The notes beneath the pieces are model-generated. The model was given only the letters and a program-made list of their open reading frames with translations. It ran no database searches and had not been told where the DNA came from. 24,814 bases of DNA from Chrysochromulina tobinii (Eukaryota > Haptophyta > Prymnesiales > Chrysochromulinaceae): contig JWZX01002178.1 of the NCBI GenBank assembly GCA_001275005.1, positions 1-24,814 of the forward strand. Direction: 5' to 3'. Made by a program: the position numbers and the translations under genes. Below, one piece after another: positions 8,103-15,505 of this stretch (its first letter is position 1; every line of letters begins with the position of its first letter).

Positions 8103-9396
8103 TCAGTCGAGGTTCTCGAAGAAGCGGTTGACACCTTCAGCCTCATCATCGGCCGCTTTGGGTTCGGTGTCGACGAGAGGCGGAGATGCCACCATCTCGG
8201 CCGCCGCCTCCACAGACACCAGCTCTTCCATCGTCACCTCTTCCGGCGCCAGCGTGGAGGGCGAGGTGAGTGCCGGCGCGACCGCCTTGATCACAGCGCA
8301 GCCTCGTCCCTCAATCCGCACCGTCACGCTGCTCGGCTCGAAGCCGGCGTCCACGAGCAGCAGGCGCAGCTCGTCCGCGTCCCGAAAGAACCTGAACGAG
8401 CTGCCGCCCGTCTGGCGCGGCATGCCTGAGCCATACGCGCCCTGGAGGAACGTGGTCGCATAGAAGAGGCCACCAGGGCGCAGAACTTGACGAATCTGTC
8501 TCAGGCCCTCTTCGAGACGAGGCCAGCAATGCATGGCCGCGCCAGCATGCATCGCATCGATGCTCGTGGGCCGAAGCGGCAGTGCGGCCACGTCGGCGCG
8601 GCAAAGCGTCAGGGCCTTCGTGGAGACGCCCTCCTCTTGCACGCGCCGCGCGGTCTCCTGAAGCATCTGAGACATGCGCGAGAGAGACAAGATCCCGTGA
8701 CTGATGAGTGAGCATGCGTGAGGCTGCACGACAGAATATGGACTCTAGATGAGGGGTGGACGCGCGTGTGCAGCAGGCAGGCGAGGTCCGTGCGCTTGGG
8801 TTCGAGTCTGCCTCAGTTACCGCCTCCGAGTAGTCAAGGGCTAGCACGCGGCCGTAGACGGATGACTTCACCAGGCGGCGGGTCATGAGCCCGGAGCCGC
8901 AAGACATGTCGACGACGACGCCGCCTGCTGCCGGCCGAAACCACCGCTGGACTTCATTGAACTCCACATCGATGCCGGGGAAACCCGCCGCCTTGAAGTT
9001 CTGGCGCCAGCCGCGCTCGTAGAGGAACGCTGTGAGAGGCGACCTGAAGAGACCGGTCTGCACTCGCGAACCCCACGCGTCAACAAGCTCCTCGCGGAGC
9101 TCGTCAATGCCAATTGTCAGGGACTCCTCGCTCCGCCCCGAGGTGGGAACAAGATCCGCATACAGGCGATTCACGGGGTACCTTATGCCATCTTGGCTCA
9201 CGCATCTCTCGCGGCGAAGCCCACCGACAACCGTCACCTCTGCCCGCAGGGGCTGCTTACTGATGGGATCGGCGAGAACATCATCCGTGCTGGTGCGATC
9301 AAAGAGGGACCGGAGAGTCGCCTTTGGCGCCGTGGACCACGCGGCGATCGCTGGCAGCATCGCAAAAGCAAAGATCTTCATATTCATACTGGACAT
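8103..9396 (-). CDS. Plastid-type class I SAM-dependent methyltransferase, two exons
   Basis: The coding sequence is exon 1 9396-8821 and exon 2 8666-8103, giving 379 residues. The 154-base intron (8820-8667) has GT and AG ends in phase 0 and restores LALDYSEA-MLQETARRV, as in plant chloroplast methyltransferases of the At1g78140/At2g41040 type. SAM motif I is VVDMSCGSG near residues 161-169. Other family marks are FRSPLTAFLYERGWRQ, DAMHAGAAMHCWP and VLRPGGLFYATTFL. The N-terminus from Met1, Met4 or Met6 is a hydrophobic signal peptide ending AAIAA-like before WSTAP; this resembles the signal plus transit peptide of secondary plastids, where an aromatic residue follows the cleavage site. The plant proteins carry a Cys-rich ribbon near DPISKQPL; its cysteine pairs are missing here. 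The substrate is unknown; relatives resemble UbiE/MenG methyltransferases. The last 55 residues are acidic and not part of the fold. Confidence 0.87.
8667..8820 (-). other. Intron of the methyltransferase gene
   Basis: On the minus strand the intron begins GTAACTGAGG at 8820 and ends CGCATGTCTCAG at 8667. Removing it joins two frames that each carry half of the methyltransferase fold, in phase 0. Exon 1 read past this donor gives sequence unlike the family. Confidence 0.88.
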
Positions 9397-9834
9397 GCTG
9401 CTTTTTCTCTGCAACTTCCTGAATCGCCGATGTGGACTGTTCACTGTACGCAACAAATTGCAAGCAAGAAGGTCTCTGCGCACGTTCGGGTCGCTTGGCA
9501 CAGACGTTGTGAGTTTATCACCTATAAGCTCACAATTTCTCATATTTTGATCTGAACTTCCGAACACACTTGTGTCCAGTGTGCGCGGATAGCAGCATCT
9601 CTTAAAGCAGCTCTATCTGCTCCAAGGCTCGATCGATTCGCCGCAGGGGTCGCGACTGTGAAGGCTCCTGAACTGATTCGTGCCGAAGCGCTGTTTCAAG
9701 CAGCCCGACGCAACACGCATAGGCGTACGGCGCGCGTCGCAGAGAGCGCGACCGCCACATTGCGCGTTCGGCCTGTCGAAGGTGAGGTGGCATCCCTCTC
9801 GATCGCGAGCCGCCCCCGGGTGGCGGACGTGGCG
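9397..9834. other. Intergenic spacer, no clear gene
   Basis: This stretch holds the 5' flank of the methyltransferase gene and the 3' flank of the Ser/Pro-rich gene, both on the minus strand. Bases 9397-9600 are less GC-rich and likely hold the methyltransferase promoter. An open frame at 9602-9994 on the minus strand overlaps the neighbouring gene in another frame and shows no family features; I could not find a splice donor linking it to that gene. Confidence 0.5.
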
Positions 9835-10740
9835 TCAAAGAGGGCCGTCGGCCACGCGCTTCTTGCGTGAGGTGGATGACGAGCTCTGCTGCCGACGGCC
9901 CTCGCCGAAGCTGGGGAACACACTGCTGCTCGGGCCGGGGCTGCGCGCGCTGCGCCCCCCAAACGTCGAGCTGCTTCTCTCCGAGGCCTCCCACTCGGCG
10001 ACGGCTGCTTGACGCTCGAGGGCCATGGCCGATGACTGTCCGCCCTCGCTGTCCGAGAACGACAAGCTATCTCCACCGCGCGCGAGCGACTGTGCCTCGC
10101 ACTCGGCACGGAGTGACTCGGCGAGCTTGACAGCAGCGTGCGCGGCCGTCAGCTCGGCCGCGCGCCGCTGCTTCGGCGAGCTCGGTGGCGAGAAGGTTGG
10201 CGATGGCGACGAGGGCGTTGGCGGCAGCGCAGTCTCTTTCCACACGCGCTGCGTCACCTCGTTGAGGCCGAGCGCTGCGGCCCGCGTCTCGAGATCGTCC
10301 TCGAGGGTGGGCTCCGAGCCGAGAGCGCCTACAGCCTTTGCGTCGCCACTCTTTTGCCTCTTTGGCGAGCCTGGCGGCGAGCATGTCGGCGAGGGGCTGC
10401 GCGGCGTGGGTGGCAGACTGCGGTCGTTGTCGGCTGCAGCCTGCATTGGGCCGGCGAGCCCGTCGAGGAAGGCGAGCGGCCCCGAACCAAATGCAGATGG
10501 TCCTACCCCGGCGTACGGCGGCGGCGGCGAGCGCGCGAGCGCAGGCCTCATGAAAAGCGTGGCATCCGACGAGGAGCTCGAACCAGGCCTCCCGAACAGC
10601 ATGCCGTCGGCAGAGCTCGAGCTAGCTATGGTGGGGCGCGCGGGCGGTCCCATGGCCGAAAAGGATGAACTGCTGCCCGAGCAGAAGTTTGCGGGCGGCG
10701 CCACAGCGGGAGGCGTACCGTGTAGACTCGAGCCCTCCAT
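9835..10740 (-). CDS. Low-complexity Ser/Pro-rich protein with duplicated SP/TP motif block, unknown function
   Basis: I do not recognise a family. From ATG 10740 the protein is 301 residues. It is rich in Ser, Pro and Ala and probably disordered. A block LPPTPxSPSPTxSPPxSPK occurs twice, at about residues 109-127 and 172-190, 63 residues apart. Each copy is followed by basic residues (RQK, then QRR), so the SPK(R/Q) ends resemble CDK or MAP-kinase sites. DGMLFGRP and DATLFMRP form another small repeat near the N-terminus. The C-terminus has SRKKR, a possible nuclear signal. Between the blocks, EDDLETRAAALGLNEVTQRVWKE may be helical. A plus-strand frame also spans the region, but it runs into simple repeats and lacks protein-like features, so I prefer the minus strand. 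The frame opens at 10803 only with TTG. A phosphorylated nuclear role is a guess. Confidence 0.55.
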   Translation of the reverse strand: MEGSSLHGTPPAVAPPANFCSGSSSSFSAMGPPARPTIASSSSADGMLFGRPGSSSSSDATLFMRPALARSPPPPYAGVGPSAFGSGPLAFLDGLAGPMQAAADNDRSLPPTPRSPSPTCSPPGSPKRQKSGDAKAVGALGSEPTLEDDLETRAAALGLNEVTQRVWKETALPPTPSSPSPTFSPPSSPKQRRAAELTAAHAAVKLAESLRAECEAQSLARGGDSLSFSDSEGGQSSAMALERQAAVAEWEASERSSSTFGGRSARSPGPSSSVFPSFGEGRRQQSSSSTSRKKRVADGPL

Positions 10741-10854
10741 GCTGTGTTTTATCGCGTGCCCACACCCAGGTGTGATCGACGACAGAAAACTCAGGGACGT
10801 CAAGACAACTCATGACAAGTCAAGTCAGTGGTCACGCCACGTCAAGTCAAGTCA

Positions 10855-10918
10855 AGTCACGACTGAGAACTGCCTTGTGCTCGCAGTCACGACTGAGAAC
10901 TGCCGTCGTTGTGCTCGC
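10855..10918. repeat. Tandem direct repeat, period 30
   Basis: AGTCACGACTGAGAACTGCC occurs at 10855-10874 and again, identical, at 10885-10904. The spacer TTGTGCTCGC (10875-10884) recurs after the second copy at 10909-10918 behind a four-base insertion. This is a two-copy tandem repeat directly next to the CAAGT repeats. Confidence 0.85.
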
Positions 10919-10992
10919 CCCGTCAGCTCGTGCGACCCCGCACACGAGCCCGCGACTGCGCGACTCCGACTGGCCCGCGATCCCAAGTTCAG

Positions 10993-11032
10993 AACAATTA
11001 TACAATTGTAAATACAATTATAATACAATTAA
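10993..11032. repeat. AT-rich patch with four TACAATT-like units
   Basis: A forty-base patch in otherwise GC-rich DNA carries ACAATTA at 10994-11000, TACAATT at 11001-11007, TACAATTA at 11013-11020 and TACAATT at 11024-11030. It lies downstream of the WD40-like gene and upstream of the Ser/Pro-rich gene. It could be a 3' processing region, a promoter element or an easily melted site. Confidence 0.6.
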
Positions 11033-11247
11033 CGCGTGTCGTACGCGTGTGCCGTTCGACGCCAATCGGATCGTCGAAGTCGGATTCGAAGCAGCGCGAA
11101 CGCCAAACGCGCCTCCGCAGGCCTTCCGGTTCCGCGCCGGCGGTCCGGGCTCTCAAGTGTCAAGACCGCTCAACCTCAAGACTCACGCCGACCAACCGGG
11201 TGCCCCGCTGACTGCTGTCGTTTATGATAACTCTTCGTCGACGCGCG

Positions 11248-11338
11248 AATCAGGTTGGCACGCTTAGTCTTGAGGTTAATCTTGAGGGTCAGGCTTCGTC
11301 AATTACAGGCAAATCAGGTTGTCACGCTTAGTCTTGAG
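11248..11338. repeat. Direct repeat of the WD40-like gene's last codons
   Basis: Bases 11312-11338, inside the end of the coding sequence, match 11248-11274 downstream of the stop at 26 of 27 positions, with an offset of 64 bases. On the minus strand the downstream copy would read LKTKRANLI beside the gene's own LKTKRDNLI. A weaker copy in the opposite orientation lies near 11170-11199. Confidence 0.8.
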
Positions 11339-13408
11339 AGTCTTACCCGCATGCTCGGGAGGCGCCATCAGCTTGACAGGCGCGCGGCCACTATCGACCT
11401 CCACCTCCCCAAGCAGCACGCCGATCGCGCCATTGAGCTCCGGGCGCGCTACGAGGCCCTGGAGACGGACGCGCATGCCGCGTGCCCACTCCGATGCCGG
11501 CGATGCCGGCGGCTGTGGCGCGGGCCCGCCCGCCGCGCGCGCCGCCGCGTGCGCCGCCGCAGAGGTGGCCCTGTCCCAGGGCGTGTTGCCCGTCTTTCCC
11601 TGCGCGCTCTGCATCTTGGCGAGCACCGCCTGTAGCCCCACCTCGTACGCGGCCGTCCGCGCCCAGCCGTCAAACGAGCGCCGCTTCTCATTGACCTTGC
11701 CGCGGGCCTGCGCACCCGCCCCCGTGTCAAACGTCCACTCATACTCCGTGCGCACGCCCGTTGCAGCTAGAAGAGTGCCCATGGCGGCGGCCTCAACCCC
11801 CTCGGGCGGTAGCGCCTCCGAGCTGCTGCTGCCATTGGATGCAGCAGGGGCGGCTTCTTCGGTACGCGGGCTGAGGGTGTTCATGGGTAGCATCCTCGCG
11901 TGAAGGGATCCATCTGCGCAGCCGCACACGATCGTTCGCCCCGCAAGACCCAAAGAGCATGGCTGACGTGCCGGGCCGAGCGCCATCTCAAAGAGGGCCT
12001 CTAGTCCCACCGGTCGGGCGGGCGTTTGGGCGGGTGCCGCCGCTGCCGCGGCGAGGGTGTCTAAGCGCATCGCCCACGCGCGCACATGCCCCGCTGCATC
12101 GGCCACCAGCATGGCGGCCGCAAAGACAGTCTCGGCGGCCTTCCCCTCGCCTGCTCCAAGGAGGCAAAGTGGCAACACATGCACGTGCGCCACATCCGCC
12201 GCGTGCCCGCCCCGCGCGGCGCCGAGCACGTATGGCGTGCTACCCTCGCGCGGAGGGCCCGAAAACAGTGCTCGGCGCGGCGCGGTCGCTAAGGTGACCG
12301 CGCCCGCAGCGAAGCCAAGCGCGAGCGCTTTTCCGTCTGAATGCCACGTGAGCAGGCGTGATCTTTCGGGGCCCGCGGCTGCGCGCGGGAGCGAGCGGAC
12401 GCTCGAAGCAAGCTCGTGTGACGTGGAGAACGTTTGCGGGCTGCCCATGGCCGCCGCGGTTGCACTGGCACCGAGTGACAAGGTACGCATTAGTAGCGCT
12501 CCTTCGGCAGCGGCCACCGCTGCCGCGTCTGCCATGCTCGTCGGTGGCGCCGGCGGACGCACCAGGTTCCACTCGGCGTCGGCGTCGAAGGTATCAGCGT
12601 GCAGCAGCACCAGCTGCTCCGCAAAGCTCACCGCGCCGAGCACGGGCGGCGTGCAAGGGGACCTCGGTCCTCGAAAGCACCAGAGCAATTGGCCACTGGA
12701 GAGTGACCAAGCAGCCGTGCTCTGGAGACCCGTGAACGCGTTGCCATCGTTGAAGCCGGTGCTCTGCCGGTAGGCCGCAATGAGCAGCTGGGCGGTGAGC
12801 ACCACCGCGGCCACAGGCCCATAGTCAGCGATCAGATTGCAGTGCCGACGCGTGAGATTCGAATGCGGGTCAGCCCTCCATAGCCTTACCATTCCCTCAC
12901 GGGTGCCGCACGCGAGGTGGCCGTGAGCGAGCTCCAAGCAGCTCAGCGACGCGTGCACGCTCTTGAGGCCTCGTGTGGACCACTCCCCTCGATCGCCCTC
13001 GTCCGCCACCGGGTCGAGCGTTTGGACACGAGTCCACGTTGTCGTGTCAAAGACTCGTAGGATGCTCCTCGGCTCAATGGTCGCCGCGACAAAGCGGCCG
13101 GCGGGTGAGATGGCGGAGAGATGGACGTACGGATGCGAGGATTTCCGGCCATGTGGCAACTCGTACATGCTGCTATCGCTCAGCACGAGCGTCCATGGCG
13201 CATCCACGCCAGCGGCCTCGACATTCAATGTGGCGCCAACAGCGCCAACAGTGCCAGGCCGCACAGCAAGTTTCAGACGCACAACGAACGCTGGCTTTTG
13301 CCACGCACGTAGCTGCCCGCACAAGCCGACGGCCACCACGAAATTCGGACCGCAGCTGAGCTTGATGACCGAGGCGCTCTCGGCAAGGGTGCCCAGCAGA
13401 GCGGGCAT
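11303..13408 (-). CDS. WD40-like beta-propeller protein with C-terminal PELNG barrel-like module
   Basis: From ATG 13408 the protein is 701 residues; the frame opens at 13420 with GTG and has a stop just upstream (13445-13447). The first half has spaced strands of degenerate WD40 type: GRFVAATIEPRSILRVFD, HLACGTREGMVRLWR, ALALGFAAGAVTLA, AAMLVADAAGHVRAWAMR and IVCGCADGSLHARML. These suggest one propeller, perhaps of seven or more blades, broken by Ala-rich loops. The last 60 residues contain RVRLQGLVARPELNGAIGVLLG, ending LKTKRDNLICL (given in two parts: the GLVxRPELNGxxGxVLG type and LKxKxxNL). Modules of this sort recur in haptophyte and dinoflagellate proteins and look like a small SH3-like barrel. 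The role is unknown; WD40 proteins usually act as scaffolds. It shares a 192-base divergent promoter region with the Tubby-like gene. Confidence 0.72.
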   Translation of the reverse strand: MPALLGTLAESASVIKLSCGPNFVVAVGLCGQLRAWQKPAFVVRLKLAVRPGTVGAVGATLNVEAAGVDAPWTLVLSDSSMYELPHGRKSSHPYVHLSAISPAGRFVAATIEPRSILRVFDTTTWTRVQTLDPVADEGDRGEWSTRGLKSVHASLSCLELAHGHLACGTREGMVRLWRADPHSNLTRRHCNLIADYGPVAAVVLTAQLLIAAYRQSTGFNDGNAFTGLQSTAAWSLSSGQLLWCFRGPRSPCTPPVLGAVSFAEQLVLLHADTFDADAEWNLVRPPAPPTSMADAAAVAAAEGALLMRTLSLGASATAAAMGSPQTFSTSHELASSVRSLPRAAAGPERSRLLTWHSDGKALALGFAAGAVTLATAPRRALFSGPPREGSTPYVLGAARGGHAADVAHVHVLPLCLLGAGEGKAAETVFAAAMLVADAAGHVRAWAMRLDTLAAAAAAPAQTPARPVGLEALFEMALGPARQPCSLGLAGRTIVCGCADGSLHARMLPMNTLSPRTEEAAPAASNGSSSSEALPPEGVEAAAMGTLLAATGVRTEYEWTFDTGAGAQARGKVNEKRRSFDGWARTAAYEVGLQAVLAKMQSAQGKTGNTPWDRATSAAAHAAARAAGGPAPQPPASPASEWARGMRVRLQGLVARPELNGAIGVLLGEVEVDSGRAPVKLMAPPEHAGKTLKTKRDNLICL

Positions 13409-13600
13409 CGCGTCGTTCACGGGAAAAATGCCTCGAGAGGAAGTTTAAGTTCAAGTTCAAGTCGTATGTCTCCACCCCTCCCCTTCCCCCCGTGTGTGCC
13501 CCGGCTCCCCAAGTGTCCAGGCTCCCCCTATGTGTTGAACTCGCGCGGTAAAACGCCGGGTAGCGGCCCCAACGGCCACACGTTGTCCGTTGGATCCATC
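13409..13600. promoter_or_regulatory. Short divergent promoter region with AAGTTC repeats
   Basis: Only 192 bases separate ATG 13408 (minus) from the putative ATG 13601 (plus). Bases 13441-13464 are AAGTTT-AAGTTC-AAGTTC-AAGTCG, a hexamer repeat reading GAACTT on the WD40-like gene's strand, 33-56 bases upstream of that start. A pyrimidine-rich stretch follows at 13470-13500. Confidence 0.45.
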
Positions 13601-13784
13601 ATGTTGGATGAATTTGACGACGACGACGCCGAGGCTGTGGTACCCGTTTCTATGATGCCTACGCCTCAGGTGATCAGCAGTGGCGGGTCATCATCTGGTG
13701 CCGCTGACACACAGTGCCGTGCTGCGGCATATAACGAACGCATGGCACGTGCGCGGGAGTCTTCTAAGAAGACTGGCAGCGCAG
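13601..13784 (+). CDS. Probable first coding exon of the Tubby-like gene
   Basis: From ATG 13601 this frame encodes about 61 residues starting MLDEFDDDDAEAVVP and ending ARESSKKTGSA. It meets CAG|GTGCAC, a usable donor, at 13785. Two acceptors give an open join in the right phase: CCCCATGGCAG|GT at 13885 (101-base intron, strong pyrimidine tract) and TTTTGAG|CG at 13831 (47-base intron). The first looks better. If neither is used, the Tubby-like protein starts at ATG 13840. In animals the N-terminus of TULP proteins binds the IFT-A complex; the basic helical stretch YNERMARARESSKK could do the same, but that is a guess. Confidence 0.5.
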
Positions 13785-13839
13785 GTGCACATGCGTGATT
13801 ACGCAAGGCCTTCTTGGCTATCGCTTTTGAGCGCATCCT

Positions 13840-15033
13840 ATGCCTGAGAAATCTACTGACAAATTCCTGCCATTCCCCATGGCAGGTATGATCCAGCACA
13901 ATACAGAGCGACCGCTGCGCCAAAATGCGGTGCCAAGTCGAGCGGCGCCAATCAACGTACTGAGCCCTGAGGTGGAGGAGATGAAGCTTGAGCAGGAGAA
14001 TCGGAAGGATCAGCGGCAGGCACAGATCCAGCAGGAGCAGCAACCGCAACCGTATGAGCAGCATGTTGCCTATGAGGAACCTGACTCCGATGAGGAGCAC
14101 GCAGCAGCTACAGAGGCCGTTCCGCCACCTCCGCCCCCGGTACTGGGAGGTAGCTTCACAGATGCGTTACCACCTCCGCCATCGCAGCTGGCTGTGCCGT
14201 CATCGCAACTCGTAATGCCGATACCTCGGGACGTGACAGCAGCAGTGATTGACACGTCCGATATTCGCGCCTTCCTCATGCGGCCAGGGCCGCAAAATGC
14301 CATGGTCCAGTGCTACATCCAGCGCAGGAAATCCGGCCTAGCGCGCTTGTACCCAACGTATGAGGTGTACCTCAAGGACGGCGAGCAATTCCTGCTCGCG
14401 GCGCGCCGCCGGAAGCACCAAAAGCAGTCGAATTACAAAGTCTCCCTCGACAAGGACGACCTGAGTCGTGACAGCAGCAACTACTTTGGCAAGCTGAAGT
14501 CGAGTTTCATGGGCACGGAGTTCCAAATGTACGACCAGGGAATGAATCCTGATAAGCTCGCCGAACCACAGAGAGACGGTTCCCTGGCCCAGGTGCGCCA
14601 GGAGCTCGCAACAATCTTGTACAAGCAGAACGTACTCGGCTCCCGAGGCCCACGTCAAATGAAGGTGATAGTCCCCAACGTGGACGAGCACGGCACCCGT
14701 GTCGAGCTGCGGCCCACGACGGTGGAGCAGACTATGCTCGAACGGTATAAGGCGGCCACGCACGATGACGACATCCAGATTCTACGGAACAAGCAACCTA
14801 AGTGGAATGAACAGGTGGGCGCTTACGTGCTCAACTTTAACGGCCGTGTGACACGCGCCTCGGTGAAGAATTTCCAACTTTGCAACCCTGCCAAAGATCC
14901 AGATCACGTGGTCATGCAAATGGGCCGTGTCGGTAAAGACGCCTTCACAATGGATTATCAGTGGCCGTTGTGTGGCTTGCAAGCGTTTGGCATCGCGCTA
15001 AGCAGCTTCGACTACAAGATCGCATGCGAGTGA
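13840..15033 (+). CDS. Tubby-like protein (TULP)
   Basis: The frame from ATG 13840 encodes 397 residues; a further upstream exon is likely (separate entry). Residues 1-130 are polar, with Gln-rich and Pro-rich runs. Residues 140-397 form a complete Tubby domain: DIRAFLMRPGPQNAMVQCYI, YPTYEVYL, FLLAARRRKHQKQSNY, DLSRDSSNYFGKLKSSFMGT, ATILYKQNVLGSRGPRQM, YVLNFNGRVTRASVKNFQ and the family end AFGIALSSFDYKIACE. The domain is a beta barrel around a central helix that binds PI(4,5)P2 through basic residues; the RRRKHQKQSNY loop lies where the lipid-contacting Lys and Arg lie in mouse Tubby. Family members carry membrane receptors into cilia with IFT-A. Together with the STPGR gene in this window it points to a flagellated cell. 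No coding break is seen. Confidence 0.95.
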   Translation: MPEKSTDKFLPFPMAGMIQHNTERPLRQNAVPSRAAPINVLSPEVEEMKLEQENRKDQRQAQIQQEQQPQPYEQHVAYEEPDSDEEHAAATEAVPPPPPPVLGGSFTDALPPPPSQLAVPSSQLVMPIPRDVTAAVIDTSDIRAFLMRPGPQNAMVQCYIQRRKSGLARLYPTYEVYLKDGEQFLLAARRRKHQKQSNYKVSLDKDDLSRDSSNYFGKLKSSFMGTEFQMYDQGMNPDKLAEPQRDGSLAQVRQELATILYKQNVLGSRGPRQMKVIVPNVDEHGTRVELRPTTVEQTMLERYKAATHDDDIQILRNKQPKWNEQVGAYVLNFNGRVTRASVKNFQLCNPAKDPDHVVMQMGRVGKDAFTMDYQWPLCGLQAFGIALSSFDYKIACE

Positions 15034-15505
15034 CGCCCGCGTTCTTTTGATCGTTTGGTGCAGGCAGCGATCGGATGTCTGCGCTGATCCGCTGAATCCG
15101 AAATAAGATCGGTCATCTTGAGCGCCAGTATCAATCTGTACGGAACGCACATGCAGGATGCAGCGACCCCCGAAAGTCGCGGGTCCGAACGCGAGCGCGC
15201 CGCGCACGAAACCCATGGCCATGCGTCGACGGAACCTCGAAGAACGTGCCCGTCTGGTAATCGGGTAGTCGAGTGTGGTGTGCACCTGAGGTAATCACGC
15301 TTCCGCCCGCGGGCGAGACAGTGTGACTGTTGAGTGTAGTATGAGTGTAGTGTGGACCCGAGGCGTTACAACCCCCCCCCCTCTCGCCTCTCTACTGTTG
15401 CGGTCGCCGACGTCCCTCGTCCGCGTCCTCATCAAGCGACGTTTTTCATTTTTCTGATTTCTCCGCTCTCGGCGCCGCCCCGCGCCCGCCACATCTCTCA
15501 TTTGG
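15034..15505. other. Convergent intergenic spacer
   Basis: The Tubby-like gene (plus) and the large SNF2 fusion gene (minus) end on either side of this 472-base stretch. It includes a run of ten C at 15372-15381, a pyrimidine-rich segment to about 15480, and GAGTGTAGT twice near 15334-15352. Nothing gene-like is supported. Confidence 0.55.

Larger units (their letters stand above)
10741..11302. promoter_or_regulatory. Intergenic region with CAAGT repeats, a 30-base tandem repeat and an AT-rich patch
   Basis: This 562-base stretch lies between the 5' end of the Ser/Pro-rich gene and the 3' end of the WD40-like gene, both on the minus strand. It has CAAGT repeats at 10816-10825 and 10843-10857, that is ACTTG repeats in the direction of transcription, about 75-115 bases upstream of ATG 10740. 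It also holds AGTCACGACTGAGAACTGCC twice (10855-10874, 10885-10904), an AT-rich patch at 10993-11032, and copies of the last codons of the neighbouring gene. No gene is supported. Confidence 0.5.

Noticed and set aside
8667-8729. Reading the second methyltransferase exon as a separate gene starting upstream of 8666
   Set aside because: The residues before MLQETARRV are unlike the family and lie in a clean GT-AG intron; splicing rebuilds the complete methyltransferase fold.
9602-9994. Minus-strand open frame that might be a last exon of the Ser/Pro-rich gene
   Set aside because: I found no reasonable splice donor in the upstream gene, and the frame overlaps that gene's coding sequence with shadow-like composition.
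10816-10904. CRISPR-like array at the CAAGT and 30-base repeats
   Set aside because: Only two copies of the longer unit, with a ten-base spacer that is itself repeated, in a eukaryotic setting; a tandem repeat explains it.
10025-11011. Plus-strand frame opposite the Ser/Pro-rich gene
   Set aside because: It runs on into simple CAAGT repeats and an AT-rich patch, and its repeats are only the mirror of the SP/TP blocks. The minus strand is preferred, but neither is certain.
12057-12773. Plus-strand open frames opposite the WD40-like gene
   Set aside because: Ala/Ser/Arg-rich antisense shadows; the minus strand shows spaced propeller strands and a conserved C-terminal module.
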